Below are positions 1 to 8,349 of a stretch of 64,000 nucleotides of DNA, in pieces; the stretch's first letter is position 1; every line of letters starts with the position of its first letter. The notes under the pieces were generated by a model. That model saw nothing but the letters and a program-made list of their open reading frames with translations. It had not been told where the DNA came from and did not search any database. This DNA comes from Halobacillus litoralis (lineage in GTDB: Bacteria > Bacillota > Bacilli > Bacillales > Halobacillaceae): the NCBI RefSeq assembly GCF_009856415.1, contig NZ_WMEZ01000004.1, positions 124,001 to 188,000 on the forward strand. Direction: 5' to 3'. Both the position numbers and the translations under genes were made by a program.

Positions 1-490
1 GCACACCTGTCAAGATCATTTCATAAGCTTTTGCTGTGCCGACATATCTTGGTAACCTTTGGGTCCCTGCAAAGCCGGGGATAATTCCAAGATTCAATTC
101 AGGCAACCCTAACTTTGCATCATCAGCTACATAGCGGATATGGCAGGACATGGCAAGCTCTAGGCCTCCACCTAGTGCTGCTCCATGGATAGCAGCAATT
201 ACAGGCACGTGGAAATTCTCAATTCTACTAAACAATTGCTGCCCCTTAGCTGCCAATCCCTTATAATCATCTGCTCCTTGGAGAGATGTAAATTCCTTAA
301 TATCTGCTCCTGCAGAGAAGAAACGTCCTTCCCCTTTAAGAAGGATGGCTTTTATGGAAGAATCGCTCTCCACTTGGTCCAGTTCCTTGGAAAGATCCTG
401 AAGAATGGAGCTGGACAGTGCGTTTGCAGGCGGGCTCTGTATCGTGATTTCCGCCACATTCCCTTTTACTTGTGAAGTTAAAGTCGACAA
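1..490 (-). CDS. fadB: Enoyl-CoA hydratase, 3' end cut by the window edge
   Basis: This is the N-terminal part of a crotonase-family enoyl-CoA hydratase, which hydrates trans-2-enoyl-CoA in fatty-acid beta-oxidation. The reverse strand reads STLTSQVKGNVAEITIQSPP, then the oxyanion-hole segment SAGADIKEF, then HGAALGGGLELAMSCHIRYV and PELNLGIIPGFAGTQRL, all hallmarks of the family. I place the start at a TTG at 488-490 because AAGGTG lies 8 bases upstream and no ATG is in frame there. The gene follows fadR by 16 bases and is probably co-transcribed with it, as in the B. subtilis lcfA-fadR-fadB-etfBA group. The C-terminus lies outside the window. Family is near certain; the exact start is moderate. 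Confidence 0.9.
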   Translation of the reverse strand, partial: MSTLTSQVKGNVAEITIQSPPANALSSSILQDLSKELDQVESDSSIKAILLKGEGRFFSAGADIKEFTSLQGADDYKGLAAKGQQLFSRIENFHVPVIAAIHGAALGGGLELAMSCHIRYVADDAKLGLPELNLGIIPGFAGTQRLPRYVGTAKAYEMILTGV

Positions 491-506
491 ATCATCATCA
501 CCTTTC

Positions 507-1097
507 TCACTTATCATGACGGGCTAATCCATTCACAATTAAGCTATGGACTTCTTTTGCTTGTTCTTCTATGTTATAACGCTGCTCTTTCATGACCCAA
601 TTTGTCACCGTCTCATCCATCGTTCCAAAAATCATTTGACGTACAAGACGGCGATCCAGGCCACTACGGAACAACTCCTCTTCGACACCTTCTTCAACAA
701 TTTGATCAATGACGTTCAAATAGCGCTTCAATACATGATTGATTTTTTGCCTCAACTCTTTATTCGATTGGCGCAATTCCAACTGTGTCACAATCGCGAG
801 ATGGTGGTCAGCAGCCAGCTGTTCAAAATGTGTTTGGATTAAAGTTAAAAGCTTTTGTTCCGCTGACTGCTTAGAGGTTGTTTCCTGCTCAATCTTTTCT
901 ATGAATTGCCCCATTTTTTCTTGAAACAATGATACAAGGATATCTTCCTTGTTTTTAAAATAAAGGTAGATGGTTCCATCTGCCACTCCTGCTTTCTTTG
1001 CTATCTTAGAAACTTGAGAAGAGTGGTAGCCATTTTCAGCAATGACTTCGACAGCTGCATCAATAATTTGTTTGAATTTCGGTTTATTTTTCTTCAA
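507..1097 (-). CDS. fadR: TetR-family fatty-acid degradation repressor FadR
   Basis: A 196-residue TetR-type transcription factor. The N-terminal helix-turn-helix spans about residues 8-50 (AAVEVIAENGYHSSQVSKIA, then GVADGTIYLYFKNKEDIL). The rest is the helical ligand domain that binds long-chain acyl-CoA in B. subtilis FadR (YsiA), of almost the same length. The start is TTG with AAGGAG about 8 bases upstream. It lies between lcfA and an enoyl-CoA hydratase gene, exactly the B. subtilis arrangement. A perfect-arm FadR-type operator covers its own start-site region (1131-1148), so autoregulation is likely: the repressor leaves DNA when acyl-CoA accumulates. Function is inferred from family and context. 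Confidence 0.92.
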   Translation of the reverse strand: MKKNKPKFKQIIDAAVEVIAENGYHSSQVSKIAKKAGVADGTIYLYFKNKEDILVSLFQEKMGQFIEKIEQETTSKQSAEQKLLTLIQTHFEQLAADHHLAIVTQLELRQSNKELRQKINHVLKRYLNVIDQIVEEGVEEELFRSGLDRRLVRQMIFGTMDETVTNWVMKEQRYNIEEQAKEVHSLIVNGLARHDK

Positions 1098-1130
1098 TGG
1101 TATATCTCCTTGCTATTGCGAACTGAAAAA

Positions 1131-1148
1131 TGAATGAATCATCATTCA
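1131..1148 (-). promoter_or_regulatory. FadR operator
   Basis: TGAATGAATCATCATTCA has perfect 7-base inverted arms (TGAATGA / TCATTCA). It matches the known B. subtilis FadR box (TGAATGAMTANTCATTCA) at all but one position. It lies at about +1 to +18 of the promoter at 1155-1183, so bound FadR would block fadR-fadB transcription. Confidence 0.85.
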
Positions 1149-1154
1149 CTTATT

Positions 1155-1183
1155 ATTCTACAAGCAAAGAAATATTCTGTCAA
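1155..1183 (-). promoter_or_regulatory. Sigma-A promoter of fadR-fadB
   Basis: On the minus strand a perfect -35 TTGACA (1178-1183) is followed after 17 bases by TAGAAT (1155-1160). It sits inside the gap between lcfA and fadR, so fadR has its own start in addition to any read-through from lcfA. Confidence 0.75.
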
Positions 1184-1198
1184 CTTTCTTTTTTGTGT

Positions 1199-2902
1199 TT
1201 ATTGGATACTTTCAGATTCCTCATATTTCCGCTTCTCCTCATCGATCAATGTTCTCCTTAAGATCTTACCGACCGCTGTTTTCGGTAACTCCTCTCTGAA
1301 CTCATATAACCTCGGGACCTTATAAGAAGCAATGTTTTTACGACAATATTCATTCAATTCATCTTCCGTAATTTCACTTCCTTGTTTTTTAACGATGAAG
1401 GCTTTTACGGTTTCTCCACGATACGGGTCAGGAACTCCTACAACGACAGCTTCTTGAATTTCTGAGTGCTCATAAAGGACTTCTTCCACTTCACGAGGAT
1501 AGATGTTATATCCGCCTGCGATGATCATATCTTTTTTCCGATCTACGATATAAAAGTATCCAGCATCATCCATATACCCCATATCACCTGTACGGAACCA
1601 CCCATCCTCACTGAGTACCTGTGCCGTTTCCTCTGGCCTGTTCCAATAACCTCTCATTACTTGAGGACCTTTGACGACGATTTCTCCGATTTCTCCATTC
1701 TCAGCCTCTTCATCCGCATCCATCTTGTAGATCTTGGCGTCCGTGTCTGGCCATGGTACACCGATACTTCCACTCATACGCTGTCCCCATACCAAGTTGG
1801 AATGGGTAACTGGAGAAGTTTCCGTCAACCCATAGCCTTCAACAAGACGTCCACCTGTGACAGCTTCAAAACGTTCTTGGACTTCAACCGGCAACGGAGC
1901 TGAACCACTGATACAGGCTTCAATAGATGAAAGATCATATTTTTTCAAATTCGGGTGGTTCAGTAAGGCGATATAAATTGTAGGGGCACCAGGGAATAAC
2001 GTCGGTTTTTGTTTTTCAATGACTTTCAAAACATCTTCCGGTTCAAACTTTGGCATAAGAATCATCTTGTTCCCCATCATGACAGACAGGTTCATAACCG
2101 AAGTCATTCCATATACATGGAAGAACGGTAAAATAGCAAGCACGGTTTCTTCGCCGTCTTTGCACTTATACAACCATTTCTTCGACATTTGCGTGTTGAC
2201 AATCAGATTATAATGAGTGAGCATAACACCTTTTGGAAAACCAGTCGTTCCTCCGGTGTATTGTAGTAAAGCAAGATCCTCTTTAGGATCGATCTCTACC
2301 TCTTCGACATTTCCGCTTGCATTTTTCAAAACATGGGACCATAGATGAGTATCTGTAGATTGTTCCGGTTTGACGAGCACTTGATACTGCCTTTTTTGAA
2401 TAAAAGGATAAATTTTATTTTTAGGGAAAGGAAGGTAATCTTTAATACCTGTCACGATGATGTGTTCAAGAGGGGTATCAGGTTTAATATTGGCAGCCTT
2501 TGGATAAAGAACATCAAGACAAATGATCATCTTAGCTCCTGAATCATTCATTTGATATTCCAATTCCCTTTCCATATAGAGAGGGTTCGTCTGGACAACG
2601 ATTCCTCCAGCCATAAGCACTCCATAATAGGAGATGACGGATTGAGGACAGTTTGGCAACATAATGGAAACACGGTCGCCTTTTTCCAACCCAAGTTCCT
2701 GCAAATAGCTGGCTAAAGCTTGGGCCTCTTCATATATTTCTTTATAATCCAACTCCTTGCCCATAAAATAAAGCGCTTTCTTTTCTCCGTAAACTTCAGC
2801 ACTTTCTTTAAGGTAATCATGGAGTGGTTGTTCTTTGTAATCAATGGTGACAGGGACTTCTGGTGGATACAACTTGTGCCATGGACGTTGAAAATCACTC
2901 AT
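1199..2902 (-). CDS. lcfA: Long-chain fatty-acid--CoA ligase
   Basis: A 567-residue ANL-superfamily adenylating enzyme. It activates long-chain fatty acids with ATP and CoA, the entry step of beta-oxidation. The P-loop-like motif YTGGTTGFPKG is at residues 215-225; EGYGLTETSP, GWFRTGDMGYMDDAGYF and the hinge/C-domain segment DRKKDMIIAGGYNIYPREVEE follow, ending with the catalytic lysine region PKTAVGKILRR. Start ATG has AGGGAGG 8-9 bases upstream. Length and gene order (followed by fadR) match B. subtilis LcfA. A promoter is visible at 2938-2966, but unlike fadR it has no obvious FadR box. Confidence 0.95.
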   Translation of the reverse strand: MSDFQRPWHKLYPPEVPVTIDYKEQPLHDYLKESAEVYGEKKALYFMGKELDYKEIYEEAQALASYLQELGLEKGDRVSIMLPNCPQSVISYYGVLMAGGIVVQTNPLYMERELEYQMNDSGAKMIICLDVLYPKAANIKPDTPLEHIIVTGIKDYLPFPKNKIYPFIQKRQYQVLVKPEQSTDTHLWSHVLKNASGNVEEVEIDPKEDLALLQYTGGTTGFPKGVMLTHYNLIVNTQMSKKWLYKCKDGEETVLAILPFFHVYGMTSVMNLSVMMGNKMILMPKFEPEDVLKVIEKQKPTLFPGAPTIYIALLNHPNLKKYDLSSIEACISGSAPLPVEVQERFEAVTGGRLVEGYGLTETSPVTHSNLVWGQRMSGSIGVPWPDTDAKIYKMDADEEAENGEIGEIVVKGPQVMRGYWNRPEETAQVLSEDGWFRTGDMGYMDDAGYFYIVDRKKDMIIAGGYNIYPREVEEVLYEHSEIQEAVVVGVPDPYRGETVKAFIVKKQGSEITEDELNEYCRKNIASYKVPRLYEFREELPKTAVGKILRRTLIDEEKRKYEESESIQ

Positions 2903-2937
2903 TTTGACAGACCTCCCTAATAATTGTCTTCTCTCCT

Positions 2938-2966
2938 ATTATAACGACTAAAGGCTCATATTTGAA
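2938..2966 (-). promoter_or_regulatory. Putative lcfA promoter
   Basis: Minus-strand TTCAAA (2961-2966), 17 bases, then a perfect TATAAT (2938-2943), 36 bases ahead of the lcfA start codon. The -35 is weak. No FadR-type palindrome is seen around it. Confidence 0.5.
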
Positions 2967-3037
2967 TTATTATTTAAAAAATTGAAAATATTACCCTTAA
3001 AACTAAACCCATTCCTGCACATACGCTCCCTTTACTT

Positions 3038-3545
3038 GAAGACTCAGTTTCGAGATGTTTGTGTGATTTTCGGGGCTACAGGAAACAGTTCGCTTTCCAT
3101 GGGGCGGGCGGTGAGCCTCCTCAGGCTACGCCTTCCGGGGTCTCACCTGTCCCACACGTCCCATAGGAGTCTCACCGTTTCCCTCCGCCCCTTTACCTTA
3201 TAAGTGTCTCGAAACCACTTCTAAAAGGGGAGCATGTATGGTTGAGGGTATGAATGATTAGAACACCTCCAAAGTACGTAAAAGCTTGATCCAGAGCTCA
3301 TTACACCTCAAATGTGTGGTAGTGGAAGACCTTCCAACTTGGTACAGAGGTTCGTTTTTCACATACCTCGAATGGGGTGGTTGGGAAGCTGCGAGACTCC
3401 CGTGGGAGAAGGAGTTAGGTGAGATCCCGCAGGACGCAGTCCGAGGAAGCTCACCACGTCCCCCACAGGAAAGCGAGTAGCTTCCCAGCCACCCCTGGCG
3501 CTCAACACGATAACGAACCACGAAAAATCTCGAAACTGAGTCTTC
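3038..3545. repeat. Composite hairpin element, copy A (intact, 508 bp)
   Basis: This fills the gap between lcfA and yshE. Termini are GAAGACTCAGTTTCGAGAT (3038-3056) and its exact complement (3527-3545). Module 1 (3038-3222) is a long imperfect hairpin closed by CTCAGTTTCGAGA / TCTCGAAAC. Module 2 (3322-3548) is closed by GTGGAAGAC / GTCTTCCAC, then GGTTCGTT (3349-3356) / AACGAACC (3512-3519), then a 17-base arm starting GGGGTGG (3374-3390) paired with 3479-3495 through one G-T wobble. Both modules share a core, GTGAG...GGAC-GNA-GTCC...CTCAC, on opposite strands. Outer flanks are GCTCCC (3025-3030) and CCTGCCATTTACTTTAATA (3552-3570). Here module 1 is left and module 2 right. There is no credible coding capacity; long ORFs across it only reflect the palindromes. 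Confidence 0.85.
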
Positions 3546-3590
3546 CACTATCCTGCCATTTACTTTAATAACTATTATTACATGAACATA

Positions 3591-3620
3591 AAAAAACAAG
3601 AAGCCCGATGAGCTTCTTGT
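3591..3620 (-). terminator. Terminator after the yshE small-peptide unit
   Basis: The arms ACAAGAAGC (3596-3604) and GCTTCTTGT (3612-3620) pair, followed on the minus strand by a six-T run at 3591-3596. It sits 20 bases beyond the 25-codon ORF. Confidence 0.8.
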
Positions 3621-3639
3621 TTAATGATGAATCTATAAC

Positions 3640-3717
3640 TTATATGATAAAAAACAGGATGCCGACGATGAGAAAGGCCGCGGCAACGACCATTAATATT
3701 TTGGCTAAGGTTTCCAC
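3640..3717 (-). CDS. 25-residue hydrophobic membrane peptide
   Basis: A short ORF that begins with GTG. It has AAGGAGAGAG 4-5 bases upstream and lies 11 bases after the yshE stop. Its product is METLAKILMVVAAAFLIVGI followed by LFFII, essentially one transmembrane helix. The good ribosome-binding site, the tight spacing to yshE and the terminator immediately after it support a real gene. The N-terminus recalls the start of DUF2905-type small membrane proteins, but it is far shorter. Function unknown; a partner of the YshE channel-like protein is only a guess. Confidence 0.55.
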   Translation of the reverse strand: METLAKILMVVAAAFLIVGILFFII

Positions 3718-3728
3718 TGTCTCTCTCC

Positions 3729-4136
3729 TTAAATGATATTCGCTCCAATCACATACGATAGCCCGATGGAAATGACTAAGGAAATGAATCCTACGGCACG
3801 GTTGTCATTTGCAATTTCTTCATCGATCTTAAACGATGGGGTCAAGAATTCAAAAATGAAATAACCGCAAAGGAGAAGGGCAAATCCATACAAGCCCCAC
3901 CCCATCGTTTGGGTGAGTGAGTCGTTATGTTCTATTGAAAAACGAAAGATGTTTGCAATTCCAAATAGTTTTCCCCCGGTCGCCATCGCTACAGCAATGT
4001 TGCCTTTTTTGATTTCTTCCCAATTATTATAGGAAGTAACGATTTCAAAAATCGCCATGAAAAGAACTAAGCACAGGACAACAACACTGTAACGAGCGGC
4101 GGTTTCCACTAACGTGTATTCCCAAAAATTACTCAT
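3729..4136 (-). CDS. yshE: DUF350 (UPF0719) membrane protein YshE
   Basis: A 135-residue integral membrane protein with about four helices: roughly residues 15-33, 50-66, 75-97 and 113-134. The DUF350 signature is visible as WEEIKKGNIAVAMATGGKLFGIA and NDNRAVGFISLVISIGLSYVIGA. Its position next to mutSB and downstream of lcfA is that of B. subtilis yshE. The start ATG has AGCGGAGG directly upstream. It is 23 bases downstream of mutSB and may share its transcript. A second, divergent DUF350 protein lies at 62845-63240. Function is unknown in the family. Confidence 0.88.
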   Translation of the reverse strand: MSNFWEYTLVETAARYSVVVLCLVLFMAIFEIVTSYNNWEEIKKGNIAVAMATGGKLFGIANIFRFSIEHNDSLTQTMGWGLYGFALLLCGYFIFEFLTPSFKIDEEIANDNRAVGFISLVISIGLSYVIGANII

Positions 4137-4159
4137 TCCTCCGCTCCCTTTTCAACGAA

Positions 4160-6505
4160 TTATCGAAACTCAAGGACGGTCACTCCACTTCCACCTTCAT
4201 TCATGCCCCCTGCCCGATGGCTGGAGATGCTGCGGTGTTTTTTTGCAAAATTTTGAACCGCTGTTCGAAGAGCGCCCGTCCCCTTCCCGTGGATAATGGA
4301 TACTCGTGGATAGCCTGCTAAAAGAGCGTCATCAATATATTTCTCTAAGCGGTTCAACGCATCTTCATAGCGCTCGCCACGTAAGTCGAGTTCTGTTTTC
4401 ACATGGAAGTTCTTTCCTTTGACTGTCGCCATTGGCTTTTCTTTATAAGGTTGCTTTGCCTTTACGAATTCAAGTTCTTTGCGTTTGGCTTTCACTTTCA
4501 TTACACCAACCTGAACCTGGTATTCGTTCTTCCCTGTCTGTTCCACAATGGTTCCTTGCTGGTTCAGAGTCAGTAGCTTCACTTCATCTCCAGGATTCAA
4601 TTCTCTCGACTCTTTCTTTGGTGCTGGAGTTGCTTTCGGTTTCTTCTTCGCAAGTTCCGGCTGCGCCTCGTCAAACATCTTCCGAGCTTCAATCCATTCA
4701 TGCTCTTTCATTTGAGCCTGTGATTTCATGTTCCGTATTTCGCCAACGATCGTTTCCGCTTCTTCTCTGGCCTGGCGAATGGCTTTTTCTGCTTTTTGTT
4801 CCGCTTTTTCATATAACTTTTCCCGTTGATCTTCAAATTGGTCCCATTTATGCTTTAATTCATTGCGGAGCTCTTCCGCTTCTGCAAGCAACCGTTCTGC
4901 TTCTGCATAATCCTGCTCTGCTCCCCGCTTCGATTCTTCTAATGAAGCAATCATATTCTCAACACTCTGAGAATCTACACCGATATGACCTTTCGCAGAG
5001 TCAATTACAGATTCTCTTAAACCTAAGCGCCTGGAAATCTCAAATGCGTTACTCCGTCCTGGAACACCAATCAACAAGCGGTAGGTCGGTTTTAGTGTTT
5101 GAATATCAAATTCGACAGAGGCGTTGATGACATCCGGGCGATTGTAGCCATAAGCCTTCAATTCAGGATAGTGGGTTGTCGCGATGACACGGGCTTTCCG
5201 GTTGACGACTTCATCTAAAATCGACATCGCAAGAGCGGCCCCTTCTTGCGGATCCGTTCCAGCACCAAGTTCATCAAACAAGACTAAGGACTGATCGTCC
5301 ACTTTATCCAAAATGTCTACGATATTAGTCATGTGGGAAGAAAAAGTAGATAAACTTTGTTCGATGGACTGTTCATCTCCGATGTCTGCATAAACTTCAT
5401 TGAATACAGCCATCTCACATCCATCCAAAGCGGGTACCTGTAAGCCGGACTGTGCCATTAAAGTGCACAAACCTACGAGTTTGAGAGTAACCGTTTTTCC
5501 ACCTGTGTTCGGTCCAGTAATAACAATAGATGTGTAATCTGTGCCAATTTCGATGTCATTCGGAACGACTTCATCTTCTGGGATTAGTGGATGTCTCGCT
5601 TGTTTCATATCGATGCGGCCTTCGTCATTCATCTTAGGCATGGCTGCTCTCATCTGCTTGCCTAACTTCGCTCTAGCAAACATAAAGTCCATATGCCCTA
5701 ACACATTCACATTTTCATATAAGGGTTCATGATTTTCCGCAATCGCATCGGAAAGCTCTTTCAAGATTTTCTCGATCTCATTTTTTTCTTGGACGCGAGC
5801 TTCTTGCAGTTGGTTATTCAAGTCGACGACCGTTTGCGGTTCTATGAACAATGTCGCTCCAGAAGAGGATTGGTCATGGACGATCCCGCCTATGGACCCA
5901 CGATATTCTTGTTTAACTGGTAAAACATAGCGTTCATTTCTTATGGTGACAATCGCATCGGAAAGCATTTTTGACTTAGACTTTGTAAACGACTCCATTT
6001 TGTCCCTTACCCGACTCTCATATGTCCGGATTTTCGAACGGATGGATCTCAATTTCTCAGAGGCCCCGTCCATGACTCCTCCATGGTCATCGATACAGTT
6101 TCTGATTTCACTCTCCAGGTCCCTTAATGGAGCAATTGTTGACACCATATCTCTCAAAATGGGCATTTCTGGTTCTTCCATATCTTCAATGAAACGCTTC
6201 AGTTGTCTGCCGCCATAGATCGTACTGGCGACATCCAAACATTCGAGAGCACTCAAAGTCCCGCCGATTGTGGTTCGCTTCAAGCTTGGTTTGATGTCAA
6301 AAATACCACCAAGTGGGACATGCCCTTTCAAACGCAGAACTTGTCCAGCTTCATCTGTTTCCATCTGCAAGTGACGAACCTCTTCCAAATCAGAAGATGG
6401 TTTCAAAGCGGATGTCTTTTCTTTCCCCAACGAAGATGCTGCTTGTTCGTTCAATTGTTCTATGATTTTTTTAAATTCTAGTACATGAAGGATGCGTTGA
6501 TTCAT
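4160..6505 (-). CDS. mutSB: Endonuclease MutS2
   Basis: A 781-residue MutS2 protein, close to the family length. It has the MutS-type ATPase with Walker A GPNTGGKT (about residue 332), Walker [17 protein letters not shown] and THYPELK. A long charged coiled coil follows at about 515-630, a KOW-like segment [20 protein letters not shown] comes next, and the C-terminal Smr nuclease domain carries [12 protein letters not shown] and [11 protein letters not shown]. MutS2 does not act in mismatch repair; known roles are suppression of recombination and rescue of collided ribosomes. The start has AGGAG upstream and lies 18 bases after polX, as in B. subtilis. Confidence 0.96.
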   Translation of the reverse strand: MNQRILHVLEFKKIIEQLNEQAASSLGKEKTSALKPSSDLEEVRHLQMETDEAGQVLRLKGHVPLGGIFDIKPSLKRTTIGGTLSALECLDVASTIYGGRQLKRFIEDMEEPEMPILRDMVSTIAPLRDLESEIRNCIDDHGGVMDGASEKLRSIRSKIRTYESRVRDKMESFTKSKSKMLSDAIVTIRNERYVLPVKQEYRGSIGGIVHDQSSSGATLFIEPQTVVDLNNQLQEARVQEKNEIEKILKELSDAIAENHEPLYENVNVLGHMDFMFARAKLGKQMRAAMPKMNDEGRIDMKQARHPLIPEDEVVPNDIEIGTDYTSIVITGPNTGGKTVTLKLVGLCTLMAQSGLQVPALDGCEMAVFNEVYADIGDEQSIEQSLSTFSSHMTNIVDILDKVDDQSLVLFDELGAGTDPQEGAALAMSILDEVVNRKARVIATTHYPELKAYGYNRPDVINASVEFDIQTLKPTYRLLIGVPGRSNAFEISRRLGLRESVIDSAKGHIGVDSQSVENMIASLEESKRGAEQDYAEAERLLAEAEELRNELKHKWDQFEDQREKLYEKAEQKAEKAIRQAREEAETIVGEIRNMKSQAQMKEHEWIEARKMFDEAQPELAKKKPKATPAPKKESRELNPGDEVKLLTLNQQGTIVEQTGKNEYQVQVGVMKVKAKRKELEFVKAKQPYKEKPMATVKGKNFHVKTELDLRGERYEDALNRLEKYIDDALLAGYPRVSIIHGKGTGALRTAVQNFAKKHRSISSHRAGGMNEGGSGVTVLEFR

Positions 6506-6523
6506 GTGTAACCGTCTCCTTTA

Positions 6524-8245
6524 TTACTCCTTATGGATCTTGAACTTATCCATCAACTGTTGTTTCGTCCACGTATTGATGACTGTATCTTTTCTAAGCC
6601 ACCCTTTTCGCGCTGAACCAATGCCTATTTTCATATGCTCCAACATTGGATAACTGTGAGCATCCGTATTAACAGCAATGTTCACGCCCTCTTCCTGAGC
6701 TCTCATTAACCATTCCCAACTTAGATCTAACCGGTTAGGGTTCGCGTTAAGTTCAAGAATCGTCCCTGTTCGCTTGGCTCCTTCAATCAATGCTTCAAGG
6801 TCCACATCATAGCCTTCGCGACGGCCAATCAAACGTCCGGTCGGATGAGCAATCATGTGGACATGAGGGTTTTCGAGGGCATTGGTCAACCGTTCCATAA
6901 TTTGATCTCTTGATTGCTGAAAGCTTGAGTGAATGGAGGCAATGACAAAGTCCATCTCTTTGAGGAACTCATCATCAAAGTCTAGTGATCCATCTGGCAG
7001 AATGTCCATTTCAATGCCAGCAAAGATATGGAAATCATCCATTTCTGCATTCACCTTTTCAATCTCTTTCCTTTGCAAACGTAGACGCTCTTCATTCAAT
7101 CCATTTGCCACACGCAAGTATTTCGAGTGGTCAGTGATAGCGATGTAGTCATACCCTTTCGCTTTTGCTTTCTCTGCCATTTCTTTGATGGACTGAGCTC
7201 CATCACTCCAAGTCGAGTGCATATGAAGATCCCCGCGAACGTCATCCAATTCCACGAGTTCAATGGATTCTTTAAATTTCTCTACTTCTCCATAATTTTC
7301 TCTAACTTCAGGAGGAATGAAATAAAGACCAAAATGCTGGAAAAATTCTTCTTCTGTTCCAAACGTTTGGACTTCTCCCGTTTCCGAATTTTCAATTCCA
7401 TACTCACTGATTTTCTCATTGTTCTCTTTTGCGAGTTGTCTCATAGCGACATTGTGGTCTTTGGATCCTGTGAAATGGTGTAAGGTCGTAGCAAATTCTT
7501 CTGGTGAAACAATACGGAAATCAATGCCTATATCATAGCCCTCATTGACCACGATAGAAACTTTCGTCTCACCTGAAGCAATAATTTCTTTTATATCTGG
7601 ATAGGCCAATAGCTCATCTCGAGTTTCAACAGCATTTTCTGACGCAATAATGAAATCTAAATCTTTAATCGTTTCACGCATTCTTCTTAAACTTCCCGCT
7701 CTAGAAAAACGTGTGAATGTCTTCCCTTGATCTAGAAAACGCTCGATTTTTTCTGCTAATGGAAGCATAACAGCGATCGGCAAACGTTCTGGACGTGCTC
7801 CCGCTTCTTCAATAGCCTTTAACATCTTTTCGGCAGACTTTTTTCCGAAACCATCCAGCGCTTCCACTTTTCCAGCCTCCAGAGCTTCCTTCAAAGTCTC
7901 TGCATCGGTCACACCTAATTGTTGATAAAGTTTCGCTAATTTCTTGCCACCGAGTCCTGGGAGGTCAAGTAATGGTACAAGGCCGGCTGGAACTTCTGCC
8001 TGTAATTGCTTTAACGTATCTGATTCTTCGTTTTCTAAGTATTCATCAATGACAGTTGCCGTACCTTTTCCGATCCCTTTCATTTTTGTGAAATCATCGA
8101 TCTCACTTAATGATCTGTCATCGCGCTCTAAAGCTTGGGCAGCCTTACGGTAAGCAGAAATTTTAAAAGGGTTTTCCCCTTTTAACTCTAAGTAAACAGC
8201 GATTTTTTCCAACAGTTTAATGACTTGTTTCTTATCGATTGCCAT
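6524..8245 (-). CDS. polX: DNA polymerase/3'-5' exonuclease PolX
   Basis: A 573-residue family-X polymerase fused to a PHP domain. N-terminal helix-hairpin-helix segments (MKGIGKGTATVIDEYL and LPGLGGKKLAKLY) precede the nucleotidyltransferase palm (FSRAGSLRRMRETIKDLDFII). The C-terminal PHP phosphoesterase starts DLHMHSTWSDG and contains ITDHSKYL, FAGIEMDIL and NTDAHSY metal ligands. The family fills small gaps in base-excision repair. It starts after the terminator at 8287-8322, so it is probably the first gene of a polX-mutSB-yshE unit. Confidence 0.95.
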   Translation of the reverse strand: MAIDKKQVIKLLEKIAVYLELKGENPFKISAYRKAAQALERDDRSLSEIDDFTKMKGIGKGTATVIDEYLENEESDTLKQLQAEVPAGLVPLLDLPGLGGKKLAKLYQQLGVTDAETLKEALEAGKVEALDGFGKKSAEKMLKAIEEAGARPERLPIAVMLPLAEKIERFLDQGKTFTRFSRAGSLRRMRETIKDLDFIIASENAVETRDELLAYPDIKEIIASGETKVSIVVNEGYDIGIDFRIVSPEEFATTLHHFTGSKDHNVAMRQLAKENNEKISEYGIENSETGEVQTFGTEEEFFQHFGLYFIPPEVRENYGEVEKFKESIELVELDDVRGDLHMHSTWSDGAQSIKEMAEKAKAKGYDYIAITDHSKYLRVANGLNEERLRLQRKEIEKVNAEMDDFHIFAGIEMDILPDGSLDFDDEFLKEMDFVIASIHSSFQQSRDQIMERLTNALENPHVHMIAHPTGRLIGRREGYDVDLEALIEGAKRTGTILELNANPNRLDLSWEWLMRAQEEGVNIAVNTDAHSYPMLEHMKIGIGSARKGWLRKDTVINTWTKQQLMDKFKIHKE

Positions 8246-8286
8246 GATTTATCGACTCCTTCACATTTTATCCTGTTTTCAAGCTG

Positions 8287-8322
8287 AAAAAGAGCCGCCA
8301 TGATCATAATCATAGCGGCTCT
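8287..8322 (-). terminator. Terminator after zapA-yshB
   Basis: AGAGCCGC and GCGGCTCT form the stem (8291-8322) with a further inner ATGAT/ATCAT pairing, followed on the minus strand by TTTTT. It separates yshB from polX. Confidence 0.85.
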
Positions 8323-8349
8323 ACCTGTACTTTCATCCTAACGTCTTAC

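Noticed and set aside
3258-3599. 113-residue reading frame on the minus strand across copy A
   Set aside because: It runs through both arms of a palindrome, has no ribosome site and has the low-complexity SLAASQPPHS/LPRTASCGISP peptides produced by the repeat in any copy.
4432-5127. 231-residue plus-strand frame opposite mutSB
   Set aside because: Shadow of a well-supported gene; composition Leu/Ser-rich as expected from antisense.
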